Of a stretch of 46,435 nt of DNA, positions 25,844-34,704 are shown in pieces. The stretch is from Rhodospirillaceae bacterium. Its GTDB lineage: Bacteria > Pseudomonadota > Alphaproteobacteria > GCA-2731375. The translations under genes were made by a program, and so were the position numbers. Positions within the stretch are counted from its first letter, which is position 1. The number at the start of each line of letters is the position of its first letter. Location of the stretch: contig JABIRL010000346.1 in the NCBI GenBank assembly GCA_018667855.1, positions 1 to 46,435 of the forward strand, in the 5' to 3' direction. The notes below the pieces were generated by a model. That model ran no database searches and was not told the origin of the DNA. It saw nothing but the letters and a program-made list of their open reading frames with translations.

Positions 25844-26443
25844 TCAGGAGGTGCTGTCGTCGTCCAATTGGATTTCCCTCGCCTTGGGAACCATGCCAAT
25901 TAGAATGCGCTCTATGGCACCGTTCTCGCCTGCCATTGGCAGCACCAGGCGACACAGCCGCGTGACACTGGAGAATTCTGGCACTGCGTCATTCTCCGAA
26001 AATGATGCCCGCCGCAATAGGCAGACCGTCCGATAATACGGCAAGAAAAATTCACTGGCTCGGTCCGGTAAATCGGAAATTAGCTTGCCCGTCAAGTCTG
26101 TGTGGATGGCTGCCGCGAGCTTGGTGCCGTACAATCGATAGCGAAAGTCGGAACAATCATCATTCGGTTCGAGAATGAACGTCTCGCCGATGGCGTCGCG
26201 AAACGCGAACGGATCGATTTCCGACGCAGCCGGCAGATCGTCGTTCCTTCGGCACTTAAGCCAGAAATTCAAGAGCGTGAGATGGGTCGTGAGTTGAAAC
26301 CATTCCTCGACACATTCATCAATCGCAAACGATGCGCAGGCCATGTTCATGAGCCCACAGGCAGTTGGGTCCGGCAAGTTTATTCTTAGCGGATCGTTGG
26401 CGTTGTTGGGTCCGCCAAAATATCTGAACACGGGCGGGTTCAT
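25844..26443 (-). CDS. PAS_5-type domain protein
   Basis: This 199-aa protein fits the PAS_5 family (single PAS domains common as orphans in alphaproteobacteria). The diagnostic pieces are LLNFWLKCRRNDDLPAASEIDPF near 57-80, FRYRLYGTKLAA near 101, LTGKLISDLP near 116 and a C-terminal LVLPMAGENGAIERILIGM strand. A ligand and partner are unknown, and no output domain is attached. About 45 residues precede the core. It lies between a pair of 20-base direct repeats, 142 bases from the tRNA 3' end. A second PAS_5 gene is at 39.7 kb. Confidence 0.85.
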   Translation of the reverse strand: MNPPVFRYFGGPNNANDPLRINLPDPTACGLMNMACASFAIDECVEEWFQLTTHLTLLNFWLKCRRNDDLPAASEIDPFAFRDAIGETFILEPNDDCSDFRYRLYGTKLAAAIHTDLTGKLISDLPDRASEFFLPYYRTVCLLRRASFSENDAVPEFSSVTRLCRLVLPMAGENGAIERILIGMVPKAREIQLDDDSTS

Positions 26444-26574
26444 TCGATCATTCCCGGATCACCAGTTCGTTAGAGCACTTCCTTCAACGATATCACAATC
26501 CAAAGCAGACGGAAGGAACCGAACTCGAATATTCGAATGCTTGGAAATTGGAATGAATTTGAAACCTTTACATA

Positions 26575-26597
26575 CCGGAGACATAGGTAACGGGATT
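26575..26597 (+). repeat. Direct repeat, right copy
   Basis: CCGGAGACATAGGTAACGGG matches the left copy at 25721 in 18 of 20 bases. About 830 bases, holding the PAS_5 gene, lie between the copies. The flanks also look like the tail of a degraded mobile element: a short opposite-strand frame here has no family features. Confidence 0.6.
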
Positions 26598-26683
26598 AAC
26601 CCAATCCACTTTTGAAGACCGTGGGCTGGCTCGTACGTCAAAATCCGTCATTTTATATGGCGAGCTGACGGGCCAGCAATATC

Positions 26684-27457
26684 CTACCAGGTTTCCATCC
26701 AGGGCCGCAGGATCACTTCGAAGGTCCAGGTTGATCGGTGCTGTTTGTGCAGGTGCAGGTAGGTGGCCGCGATATGGTCCGGGTTTGCCAGATTATCGTC
26801 CACATCCGCGCCGGCGCGGCGATGTTTGCGGGTTCCGTCTTCTTGGGTCCAGCCGATTGCCGCGTCGATGGGAACATGGGCGATGTGGATGCCCTGCGGC
26901 ATGAGTTCACGGGCCATACTTTGTGCCAACCCGGCCTTGGCATGGCATGCCATGGCGAAGGCGCCGCTGTTGGGATAGCCCTTCATTGCGGCGCTGGCAT
27001 TGGTGAAGATGATCGTGCCTCTATGTCCATTGTCGTCCGGCTGCCGCGCCAGCATCTGTTTCGCCGCCTGCTGGGCCACGAGGAATGCGCTATAGGCGCC
27101 GTTTCTTATGGTTTGCAGAACAATGTCGGCATCCGCTTCCGTGATGCCCTTGCGGAATATCTCGCTGACCCGACCATCAATGTTGTGCACGACCAGCTTC
27201 GGCACGCCAATAGTTTCGGCGACGGTGGCAAACAGATTGGTCACGGATGAAGGGTCGGCGGCGTCGCAGCTGTAACAGGCAACATCATGGGTGCTCGCGA
27301 GGTCTTGCAACACCGGCTTTTCGATATTTCGCGCGGCAACCGCGACCGACAATCCCTCTTGTGCAAAAAGCCTGGCGCAACTGGCGCTGATGCCCGGTCC
27401 GCCGCCGATAATGAGTGCCACGTCCCGCTCGTTCGTATTGGTTTCCGCCTCGACCAT
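26684..27457 (-). CDS. SDR-fold protein with degenerate active site (second)
   Basis: The 257-aa SDR-like protein has a glycine motif GGGPGIS at 18-24 and a C-terminal half of SDR type. In the active-site helix, FAMAC (167-171) aligns with FAAAK/YxxxK, so the usual Tyr is Phe and the usual Lys is Cys. Ser155 remains (NASAA). This resembles a subgroup of SDRs lacking a full tetrad (LAQSMAREL, GIHIAHVPIDAAI). It may be a binding protein or use other residues. It is divergent from the methyltransferase gene. The last residues are untypically Trp-rich (PWMETW). Confidence 0.86.
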   Translation of the reverse strand: MVEAETNTNERDVALIIGGGPGISASCARLFAQEGLSVAVAARNIEKPVLQDLASTHDVACYSCDAADPSSVTNLFATVAETIGVPKLVVHNIDGRVSEIFRKGITEADADIVLQTIRNGAYSAFLVAQQAAKQMLARQPDDNGHRGTIIFTNASAAMKGYPNSGAFAMACHAKAGLAQSMARELMPQGIHIAHVPIDAAIGWTQEDGTRKHRRAGADVDDNLANPDHIAATYLHLHKQHRSTWTFEVILRPWMETW

Positions 27458-27650
27458 TTCCTATCTCCCTTGTTCCCGGTTCGCTGGGTGCCCGTCCTGC
27501 ATGCCCATCCCGCATGACATGGAGACTAGCGACACGAACCGCGTGAATCCATGGGGGAAGCGGCGCGGCTTTGTTTCCGGTTTATGGAAAAGCGGTTGTC
27601 GGCAAATGGATGCAGGGTTTAGACTTTCTTGCCACAAAGGGGATCAAGCT

Positions 27651-28811
27651 ATGCAAAATCAACAAACGCACGAACTTCTGCCGAACCAGAGTCACAACGA
27701 GCGGGCCCGCCAGGCCTTTGCGCAGAGCTTGAAACTGCATCTGGCTTCGAAAGTTGTTCAGGGCAACCGGGAAGTCTATGAAAGCCGGGTCCGCCCGGAT
27801 TTTGAGCGGGAGCAGGGCCGGCAGCCGTCGGATCGTCACGAGGTAGCGGCTGGCATGCGCCAGGAGCCCTATTACCAGCTTTGGGGCGCGTTGCAGCGCA
27901 CCAGCCAGGAGATCAGCTGGAATTCAGTGATGGAAAGCGTTGAGCGGCAGATGCCCCAATTGGCGGAACGCGCCCAGCCGCCTGCGAACCCGATCGGTTC
28001 TCTGACCCTTGATGGGCAAATTGAACAACCACTGTATCTGTCCGCAATGGACATCCACTGCATGCCCGGTGGTTATGCCGGCGAACGCATGGCGGATGAT
28101 GTCAGCGCTGGTGCGCTCTATGACCGCGGCGTCTATCTCTACGCCATGGGCGGTTTCGGCGCCGACAACGGCGCCATGGGCCGCACCACGATCGATGTCT
28201 TTCAACAGCTGTTTCCGGACCAGGCGCCCAAACGTATCCTTGATCTTGGCTGCACCGTCGGGCATGCGACACTGCCGTGGGCCGAGGCCTATCCGGGCGC
28301 GGAAGTGCACGCCATCGATGTCTCGGCGCCCGTGCTGCGTTACGGCCATGCCCGGGCCGAGGCCATGGGGGTGGAAGTGCAATTCCGTCAGGCCAATGCC
28401 GAGGCCCTGCCGTACGAGGATGCCAGCTTTGATCTGATCGTCTCGCACATCCTGCTGCATGAGACCTCAGCCAAGGCGATCCGTAATATCATGGCGGAAT
28501 GTCACCGTGTCCTGAAACCCGGTGGCGTGACCTTGCATGTGGATCTGTCACTTTATGAGGGCATGGATCCGTTCGAGGCCTTCATGCTCGACTGGGACAC
28601 CCGCCATAATAATGAGCCTTTTTGGACCACGTTCCGGGAAATGGACCCTAAGGCCTTGATGACAGAGGCCGGGTTCAGCGCCGAAAGGGTGGTTTCCGCG
28701 CACATCTCGCGGACCGGCCTGGCGGCGCATGTGTTTTCGGACAATCGTGATTCCGGCGGGCGGAAGAATTGGCAATGCATCGGTGCCTCCAAACCGGACG
28801 CGGCGGAATGA
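27651..28811 (+). CDS. Class I SAM-dependent methyltransferase
   Basis: The 386-aa protein has a large N-terminal region (about 1-195, unassigned, helical) and a C-terminal Rossmann methyltransferase domain. SAM motif I is ILDLGCTVGHAT near 206, with AIDVS at its second strand, NAEALPYEDASFDLIVS as motif II-III and HRVLKPGGVTLHVD after. The frame is open from 27291, but the ATG at 27651 with AGGGG ahead gives a sensible start. Its stop overlaps the next gene as ATGA, so the 111-aa partner is translationally coupled. The acceptor is unknown; a small molecule is more likely than a protein. Confidence 0.88.
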   Translation: MQNQQTHELLPNQSHNERARQAFAQSLKLHLASKVVQGNREVYESRVRPDFEREQGRQPSDRHEVAAGMRQEPYYQLWGALQRTSQEISWNSVMESVERQMPQLAERAQPPANPIGSLTLDGQIEQPLYLSAMDIHCMPGGYAGERMADDVSAGALYDRGVYLYAMGGFGADNGAMGRTTIDVFQQLFPDQAPKRILDLGCTVGHATLPWAEAYPGAEVHAIDVSAPVLRYGHARAEAMGVEVQFRQANAEALPYEDASFDLIVSHILLHETSAKAIRNIMAECHRVLKPGGVTLHVDLSLYEGMDPFEAFMLDWDTRHNNEPFWTTFREMDPKALMTEAGFSAERVVSAHISRTGLAAHVFSDNRDSGGRKNWQCIGASKPDAAE

Positions 28812-29143
28812 GTGCGAAGGCCAAGGGCAAGCGGCCACAATTCACCGACAATCCGCAAACTGATAGTTTGGTCTCGATTGTGATGGCATTGGCCGGCGAA
28901 GTCGCGGTGCTGCACGAGCGCCAGGATACGATGGAAAGGCTTTTGGCCCGTTCCGGCGCCATGGATGCGACGGAGATTGAAGCTTACGAGCCGGACGAGG
29001 CGGCGCAGGAGGCGCGAGAGGCGTGGCGCGCGGCCTTCCTTGATCGTGTGCTGTGGATTGTTCGCGCCAGCCTTGACGAGGACGCGGCGGGCGAAACACC
29101 GGAAAGCTACGCGGAGGTCGTGGCGGCCCTGTCGCGCCAGTAG
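28808..29143 (+). CDS. Small protein coupled to the methyltransferase
   Basis: This 111-aa acidic soluble protein starts at an ATG that overlaps the methyltransferase stop by four bases (ATGA). It is helical throughout, with a Lys-rich start (MSAKAKGKRPQF), then a heptad-like stretch (VMALAGEVAVLHERQDTMERLL) and an Asp/Glu-rich half. No known domain. The strict overlap suggests it binds or regulates the methyltransferase. It ends 54 bases before a TauD-type gene on the same strand. Confidence 0.75.
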   Translation: MSAKAKGKRPQFTDNPQTDSLVSIVMALAGEVAVLHERQDTMERLLARSGAMDATEIEAYEPDEAAQEAREAWRAAFLDRVLWIVRASLDEDAAGETPESYAEVVAALSRQ

Positions 29144-29197
29144 ATGCCGTTCCGCGCGGTTGTAGTCGAATATTGTTTGTAGTTGGAAAAACATCCC

Positions 29198-30055
29198 ATG
29201 ACATTGACCGTCTCGCCCGTGACCTCTGAATTTTGTGCCCGGGTTTCGGGTGTTGATATTAACCAGCCGCTTGATGACGCCACATTTGCGATAATCCGCG
29301 CCGCTTTCGATGAGCACCTGGTCCTGATTTTTTCCGATCAGCCCATGACCGACGAACAGCAGATAATGTTCAGCGAACGGTTCGGGCCCTTGGAGGGCAC
29401 GCGCGGCGTTAATCCCGGCTCCGGCACGCCATTCGCGCGCCAGTCCAATCTGGATATCAACTCCGGCGCGGTCATTCCGGCCGACGACCGGCGCATGTTC
29501 TACCAAAAAGCCAATATGTTCTGGCACGCCGACAGCTCGTTCAAGAAGGTCCCATCGTTATGCTCCGTCCTGACTGCGCGCATCGTGCCGCCGGAGGGCG
29601 GGGCGACTGAATTCGCCTCCACCCGGGCGGCGTATGCCTCGCTCAGCGAAGCCGAAAAGGCGGAGTTCGAGGAATTGGTGATCGAGCATGATTTCGCCCA
29701 TTCCCGCGGTTTGGCCGGCTTTACCTTCACGGCGGCGGAACTGGCGAATATCAACCCGGCGCGGCACAGGTTGGTGCGCACCAACAAGGCAAATGGTTTG
29801 AAATCGGTCATGATCGGGGTCCACGCCAAATGCGTGGTCGGTTGGCCGGAAGATGAAAGCCGCGCCTTGTTGGATGATCTGCTGGCGCGGGCGACCCGAG
29901 CGGAAAATACCTACCGCCATGAATGGCGGGCGGGCGATGTCATCGTATGGGATAATCAGGCCGCCGTTCATCGTGCGACCGAATTCGATACGACCCATCA
30001 TCAACGCTTGATGCAGCGCACGACGATTTCCAGCGGTATTCCAGTCGCAACCTGA
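29198..30055 (+). CDS. TauD/TfdA-family 2-oxoglutarate dioxygenase (second)
   Basis: The 285-aa enzyme keeps the iron triad His110, Asp112 (FWHADSSF) and His258 (AAVHRATEF), with Arg270/Arg274 (HQRLMQRTT) for 2-oxoglutarate. It shares the TauD/TfdA layout with the protein at 3.2-4.0 kb but is not a recent duplicate. It would hydroxylate a small organic acid or sulfonate. The ATG at 29198 is preferred over a TTG at 29183. It follows the methyltransferase and small-protein pair on the same strand at 54 bases, so one transcript is possible. Confidence 0.9.
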   Translation: MTLTVSPVTSEFCARVSGVDINQPLDDATFAIIRAAFDEHLVLIFSDQPMTDEQQIMFSERFGPLEGTRGVNPGSGTPFARQSNLDINSGAVIPADDRRMFYQKANMFWHADSSFKKVPSLCSVLTARIVPPEGGATEFASTRAAYASLSEAEKAEFEELVIEHDFAHSRGLAGFTFTAAELANINPARHRLVRTNKANGLKSVMIGVHAKCVVGWPEDESRALLDDLLARATRAENTYRHEWRAGDVIVWDNQAAVHRATEFDTTHHQRLMQRTTISSGIPVAT

Positions 30056-30228
30056 AGATATCATTCGGGCGCATCAGTCCCTCCGATATTCAGCCCATCG
30101 GCGGCCGCTGTGGCAATGCTGGTCGAGGTAAAAACCGCCTGCATGGCGTGTGGAATTGCTATTTCAACGGTGTTGCAAGCCAAGTACGATTACCATGAAC
30201 AGGCAGGCTATTTGGGAAATATCGGCGC

Positions 30229-31041
30229 GTGGCAACAATTGCGGAACTTGGACCCAGGATCGGGGTCGGGCGAACGGCGGAAGTGTTCGCCCTTGGCGAT
30301 GACCGCATCGTCAAGCTGTTCTATCCCAACATCGACGAGAGGTTTATCCAAAATGAAGCCCGCGCCGGTGAATTGGTCTCGAAGGCGGGGCTGCCCGTTC
30401 CGGGCTTTCATGGATCCATGGAATTCGACGGCCGGGCCGGTATCGTTCTCGAACGGCTGAGGGGCGAAACCATATTGCAGTTGCTGCGCCGGCGACCCTG
30501 GGAAATCTTGCAGTTGATGCGTCAATTCGCGTCCCTGCACCGCGAATTGCATCAATGCGAAATTCCGGAATTGAGGCCGTATCGCGACGTCCTCGCAATG
30601 CAAATTCAGAATGCGCCCGGCTTGGCCGAGGCTGACAAGAACCGATTGCACGATCATCTACAAGATCTGCCCCTGGACCGGCAAATGGTCTGCCATGGCG
30701 ATTTTCATCCCGATAACATCATGCTGACCAGCCGGGGGCCGGTTGTGATCGACTGGATGGCGGCCTGTTCAGGTGAGCCGGCCGCAGACGTTGCCCGCAC
30801 GGTTTTGCTGTTGAGTATTGGCACACCAACCGAAATGGACGTGGTGGCGCGAATGATGATTACAGTCATGCGGCGTTTGGTACTCAATCGCTACAAGGCG
30901 TATTATTTCCGGGATAGTGATTTGGCCCGGTCCCGGGTGATGGACTGGCTGCCCGTCATCGCCGCCGCCCGATTGGTCGAAGGGATCGAGAACGAGACCG
31001 AGCAATTGCTGACCCTGACAGGCCTCCAAACAAATTCATGA
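30229..31041 (+). CDS. APH-fold phosphotransferase
   Basis: The 270-aa kinase-fold protein has Lys29 and Glu43 in the N lobe and a full catalytic set in the C lobe: HGDFHPDN at 156-163 (Asp158 and Asn163) and VIDW with Asp175. This is the aminoglycoside phosphotransferase/choline-kinase family pattern, so it should transfer phosphate from ATP to a small hydroxyl or amine. The substrate is unknown. The start is GTG. It ends 13 bases before an ANKH-like membrane exporter, with which it is very probably co-transcribed. Confidence 0.9.
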   Translation: MATIAELGPRIGVGRTAEVFALGDDRIVKLFYPNIDERFIQNEARAGELVSKAGLPVPGFHGSMEFDGRAGIVLERLRGETILQLLRRRPWEILQLMRQFASLHRELHQCEIPELRPYRDVLAMQIQNAPGLAEADKNRLHDHLQDLPLDRQMVCHGDFHPDNIMLTSRGPVVIDWMAACSGEPAADVARTVLLLSIGTPTEMDVVARMMITVMRRLVLNRYKAYYFRDSDLARSRVMDWLPVIAAARLVEGIENETEQLLTLTGLQTNS

Positions 31042-31054
31042 ACAACCGAATTCA

Positions 31055-32368
31055 ATGACCGACAAAGTAACATTGGGTACGGCCTATCGGTTCTTCGTGC
31101 CGCTTATCTTCATGACCGAACTGAACATGATCTCGAAGTCGGTCATCAACGCGGCATTGGCCCGTACACCGGATCAAAATGTCACGCTGGCCGCCTTTCA
31201 CGTCGCTTTCACGCTTTATTTCGCACTTTCCAGCAGCACCGAGGTCTGTGCCGTACTATCGCTGTCTTATCTGAAAACCAAACGGGCCCTTGGCCGCCTG
31301 GTACGCTTCATGGCCGTCATCGTCGCCATTCCCTGGCTCGTGGCACAGGTCATCGCCTTTACAGCGTTGGGTGATTGGGTGTTCGGTGGTTTGTTCGGGG
31401 CCAGTGACGCGGTGGTAATACAGGCCAAATCGACGATATTCCTGCTGTCCCTGAGTGCGCCCATTTTGATCACACGGTCGATCTGCTTCGGCCTGATCCT
31501 GATGCATCAACGGACCATATTCATTACTTACGCCACCTGTGTACGCCTCGCCTCGTTGGCGGTGTCCCTGGTATTTCTGCCAAAATTTCTCGAAGGTGCC
31601 GCCGTCGGCGCTGCCGCGTTGGTGACCTGCATGGCCTTGGAAACGGTAGTGGTTCTGGTCTTCGCGCGCGGCATCTTTAGAGCGCTGCCAACTGGTGGCG
31701 AGCCGGGAGCGGAGGTGCCGCCGACATTCTTACAGCAGTGGCGATTTTCATGGCCGCTGATGATGAACACTTCGGCCGAGATGGGTGTGGTGACGGTGAT
31801 CAGTATTTTTCTCGGCCTGTCAGCAAACCCGGATCTGGCCTTGGCGGCATTCAGTATTATTTATGGTTTGGTCAGCCTGTTGATGAGCCCCATGCGAAAC
31901 CTGCTGTCGACGGCGCAGACGCTGGTGAAGACCGTGGCCGATCGCCGTCCCGTGCATATCTTCACCCTGCATTTGATTGGATTTTTTGGCTTGATCGGTT
32001 TCGTCATTTTTCACACGCCCCTTGAAGACCTGGTCCTGGTTGAGGCCATGGGCCTGAAACCGGAACTCAGGGATTATTGCGCACCGGCCCTGAAACTTGC
32101 TTTCCTGATGTCGGCGGCTTGGGCCTATTCGGCGCTGTACCGCGGTCTTTTGGCGGGTGCCCGGAATACCACCATGTTGGCTGTAAGCGGCCTGTCCAGG
32201 ATTGCCGTGGCGGCGTTGATAGCAAGCACCACATTGGTGTTCCTATCAATCAATGGCGCCGTCATCGGCCTGGTCGGCTGGGTGGCGGGATACGTGGTGG
32301 AGGCGGGTTTGCTGGCACTGCAGCTTCGGCGCCTGGATGCGCGGCGTCAGCGCGGCGGCGGCGATTGA
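31055..32368 (+). CDS. ANKH/MATE-like membrane transporter
   Basis: The 437-aa inner-membrane protein has about 12 hydrophobic helices. The overall pattern, with INAALARTPDQNVTLAAF near 27-48, recalls progressive-ankylosis (ANKH) and other multidrug/oligosaccharidyl-lipid (MOP) superfamily carriers. ANKH in animals moves pyrophosphate or ATP/citrate; bacterial relatives are barely studied, and this link is a recollection, not a search. The start follows the phosphotransferase gene by 13 bases, which points to a coupled phosphorylate-and-export, or import, function. It ends with a basic tail. A convergent LLM gene starts its stop 62 bases away. Confidence 0.75.
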   Translation: MTDKVTLGTAYRFFVPLIFMTELNMISKSVINAALARTPDQNVTLAAFHVAFTLYFALSSSTEVCAVLSLSYLKTKRALGRLVRFMAVIVAIPWLVAQVIAFTALGDWVFGGLFGASDAVVIQAKSTIFLLSLSAPILITRSICFGLILMHQRTIFITYATCVRLASLAVSLVFLPKFLEGAAVGAAALVTCMALETVVVLVFARGIFRALPTGGEPGAEVPPTFLQQWRFSWPLMMNTSAEMGVVTVISIFLGLSANPDLALAAFSIIYGLVSLLMSPMRNLLSTAQTLVKTVADRRPVHIFTLHLIGFFGLIGFVIFHTPLEDLVLVEAMGLKPELRDYCAPALKLAFLMSAAWAYSALYRGLLAGARNTTMLAVSGLSRIAVAALIASTTLVFLSINGAVIGLVGWVAGYVVEAGLLALQLRRLDARRQRGGGD

Positions 32369-32430
32369 AATTCATGATGGCGTCAGCATGGTTTTGCCGA
32401 TGGGGCCGATAGATTTGTAGATAGCTGCTT

Positions 32431-33444
32431 TCACGACGCCGCATCCTTAAGGCGCGGCGCCACTTCCGTCGCGAAACGCTCCAACGAGCCATTGACGGCG
32501 TCCGGTCTCAAGCCTGGCGGGACGGCCCAGGTGACCAGGTCTGTGATGCGGTTTTGCTTGATGAATTCGCTCAACTCGGCGACGCAATGGTCGACATTAC
32601 CGACCACCCAATTCTGGCTGATACGCACTTTGTCCTGATCCGGCGGGGCGCCGCGGCCGGCGTCTTTGAAGGCTTGGGCATAATATTCCATGCGGAAACG
32701 CTCGGCCGCCCGGATCGCCGGCCAATCCCTTTCCTTGTCGTCGGTCACGAAGCAGGGTTTGATAATACCCACCCGATAGTCGTCCGGGTTGCGGCCACTG
32801 GATTTCAGCTCGTCGAGCCAGACTTGAATGGTCGTCTCGTACGGCCCCTGAGGCAGAAGGTGGGCATCGAAACGCGCCGCCCGCAAGGCGCCGTTCTTGG
32901 ATGATGCCGCGACCCACAGCGGCGGGCCGCCCGGCTGCACGTAATCCGGCTTGATGATAACGTTTTTCGCGCTATAGCGCTTGCCGGTGAAACTGAAGCG
33001 CTCGCCACGGAAACATCGGGTCAGGATTTCCAGACTTTCATCCGTGCGCGAGACACGTTGTTTGACCGACAGACCGTAACCATTGAAATCCTGCGGGACA
33101 TAACCAAGACCGACGCCCAGTTCGACTCGGCCGCAGCTCAGATTATCCAGCACCGCCAGATCCTCGGCCAGCCGGACAGGTTGATAGAGTGGCAGGATCG
33201 AGATGTCGGAGGAAAAGGAGACCTTCTTTGTTCGGGCCGCCATGGCGCTGGCCACGGGAATCCAAGATGGCAGATAGCCGTCATCGACGAAATGATGCTC
33301 GGTGAACCAGATCAGATCCAGGCCCAGGCCGTCCAGCCAGACCGCCTGCTCCATGATCTCGGCATACAGGCCCTGATTATCGATGCCGGACTGGGGCGGA
33401 TTGCGAAAATCATAGACCACCCCGATACGCAGATTTGGCTTCAT
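32431..33444 (-). CDS. LLM-class flavin oxidoreductase, luciferase-like
   Basis: This 337-aa TIM-barrel protein belongs to the bacterial luciferase-like (LLM) monooxygenase/F420 reductase class. It has IGVVYDFRNPPQSG at the start, LIWFTEHHFVDDGY near 45, and LGVGLGYVPQDF near 115. The open frame extends to 33477, but the ATG at 33444 with GGGAG ahead is the better start. It would use FMNH2 or F420H2; the substrate is unknown. It is divergent from a second LLM gene with about 135 bases between starts. Confidence 0.9.
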   Translation of the reverse strand: MKPNLRIGVVYDFRNPPQSGIDNQGLYAEIMEQAVWLDGLGLDLIWFTEHHFVDDGYLPSWIPVASAMAARTKKVSFSSDISILPLYQPVRLAEDLAVLDNLSCGRVELGVGLGYVPQDFNGYGLSVKQRVSRTDESLEILTRCFRGERFSFTGKRYSAKNVIIKPDYVQPGGPPLWVAASSKNGALRAARFDAHLLPQGPYETTIQVWLDELKSSGRNPDDYRVGIIKPCFVTDDKERDWPAIRAAERFRMEYYAQAFKDAGRGAPPDQDKVRISQNWVVGNVDHCVAELSEFIKQNRITDLVTWAVPPGLRPDAVNGSLERFATEVAPRLKDAAS

Positions 33445-33579
33445 GACCCTTACTCCCATTCGATGACGAATATCCAACGTGGGATTATGAATATGGACTG
33501 GTTGTTTGGATACCTGAATTCGGACTTTGCCAGCTATAATGGCTCTCCGCCCCCGGTCAACCGTTGGAGAGCCCCTGCC

Positions 33580-34605
33580 ATGAAAGCCCGTTTTGGCATC
33601 ATTGATGTCCCGCGTAGTATCGAGTCCGCGATCGAAAATGCCAAACTGGCCGAGAGCGTCGGGTTCGATTGGGTTGGGATCGCGGATTCACAATCGTTGT
33701 TTCGTGAATTGTTCGTGACCTTGGGCGTGGTCGGACAAGCCACCGAACGGGTGATGATCGGCCCGTCCGTGACCAATCCCCTGACGCGCCACCCGGCCGT
33801 GATGGCAAGTGCGGCGGCCAGCGTGCAGGAAATTACCGGCGGCCGTGCCATGCTGGGCATCGGGACGGGTGACAGTGCGATCTATAATTTGAATGAACGT
33901 CCCGGTGGCCTGAAGGGTTTGCGGGAATATATTCTTACCCTGCGGGCTCTCCTGAACGGCGCCACTACGGAATTCGCGGGCCGCGAGATCCATACCAAAT
34001 GGGTAGCCGCGCAGGCCGATAACCCGGTGCCGATCTATATTTCCGCCGAAGGGCCCAAGACCCTGGAACTGGCGGGGGAGGTCGCCGATGGCGTGATCTG
34101 CGGCATGGGCGTTTCCGCCGATGTCGTGCAGCTAACATTGGATCATATCGCCAGGGGCGCCGAGCGGGCCGGACGGTCAATTGACGATATCGATATCTGG
34201 GCCATGACCAGGGTCAATGTGGGCACGGATCGTGCGGCGCTGATTGACGAAATACGCATGGAATTGGCCTCCACCGCCCATCATGCGTTCCGTTTTACCC
34301 AGGAAGGCAAGCTGGTGCCACCGGAATTCGCCGAGGCCATTCGCCAGGTCCAGTCGGGATATCGCCCCGCCAATCATGAAGATCTGGGTGAATCACCGAA
34401 CGCCGGCTTGATGAACGATCCGGCCTTGCTTGCCTACATGACCGAGCGTTTTGCCGTCATCGGCACAGCGGATGAATGCGTGACGCGTATCCAATCCATC
34501 CGCGCCGCCGGAATACACCAGTTTCTGTTCACCGGCTTCGTTGAGGCGCGTACAGCCTTGATTGAAACTCTCGGTAAATCGGTCTTCCCAAGGTGCCGGA
34601 ACTAG
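33580..34605 (+). CDS. LLM-class flavin/F420-dependent oxidoreductase
   Basis: This 341-aa LLM-fold protein has a GFDWVGIADSQS block near 27-40, GPSVTNPLTRHPAVMA near 62, GGRAMLGIGTGDSA near 90 and PVPIYISAEGPKTLELAG near 150. The pattern is closest to F420-dependent or methylene-H4MPT-reductase-like members, so the cofactor may be F420 rather than FMN. The frame is open much farther upstream, but the ATG at 33580 with GGAGAG eight bases ahead is clear. Palindromic repeats follow its stop, facing the epimerase-like gene. Confidence 0.9.
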   Translation: MKARFGIIDVPRSIESAIENAKLAESVGFDWVGIADSQSLFRELFVTLGVVGQATERVMIGPSVTNPLTRHPAVMASAAASVQEITGGRAMLGIGTGDSAIYNLNERPGGLKGLREYILTLRALLNGATTEFAGREIHTKWVAAQADNPVPIYISAEGPKTLELAGEVADGVICGMGVSADVVQLTLDHIARGAERAGRSIDDIDIWAMTRVNVGTDRAALIDEIRMELASTAHHAFRFTQEGKLVPPEFAEAIRQVQSGYRPANHEDLGESPNAGLMNDPALLAYMTERFAVIGTADECVTRIQSIRAAGIHQFLFTGFVEARTALIETLGKSVFPRCRN

Positions 34606-34665
34606 AGCAATTCCGTTCCAATGTGAATCGCGTAGCGATACTAAATGATTGGAAAAATTGCTCTA
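34603..34665. repeat. Palindromic TAGAGCAATT element
   Basis: TAGAGCAATTCCGTTCCAAT (34603-34622) is inverted at ATTGGAAAAATTGCTCTA (34648-34665). An inner ATCGC/GCGAT hairpin lies at 34627-34639. The outer arm matches the element at 23774. It overlaps the LLM stop codon. Confidence 0.75.
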
Positions 34666-34676
34666 TTCTTAAAGAT

Positions 34677-34704
34677 TAGAGCATTTCTATTCGGAAATGC
34701 TCTA
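34677..34704. repeat. Palindromic TAGAGCATTTC hairpin
   Basis: An 11-base stem TAGAGCATTTC/GAAATGCTCTA encloses a six-base loop. It overlaps the stop codon of the epimerase-like gene. With the neighbour it makes a double hairpin between convergent genes, as at 23.7 kb. Confidence 0.75.

Noticed and set aside
26459-26641. 60-aa minus-strand frame by the right direct repeat
   Set aside because: No domain; probably a shadow of a degraded mobile-element end.
27291-27650. Upstream extension of the methyltransferase frame
   Set aside because: It overlaps the divergent SDR gene; ATG 27651 with AGGGG is better.
33058-33579. Upstream extension of the LLM frame at 33.6 kb
   Set aside because: It runs antisense through the other LLM gene; a clear GGAGAG and ATG lie at 33580.
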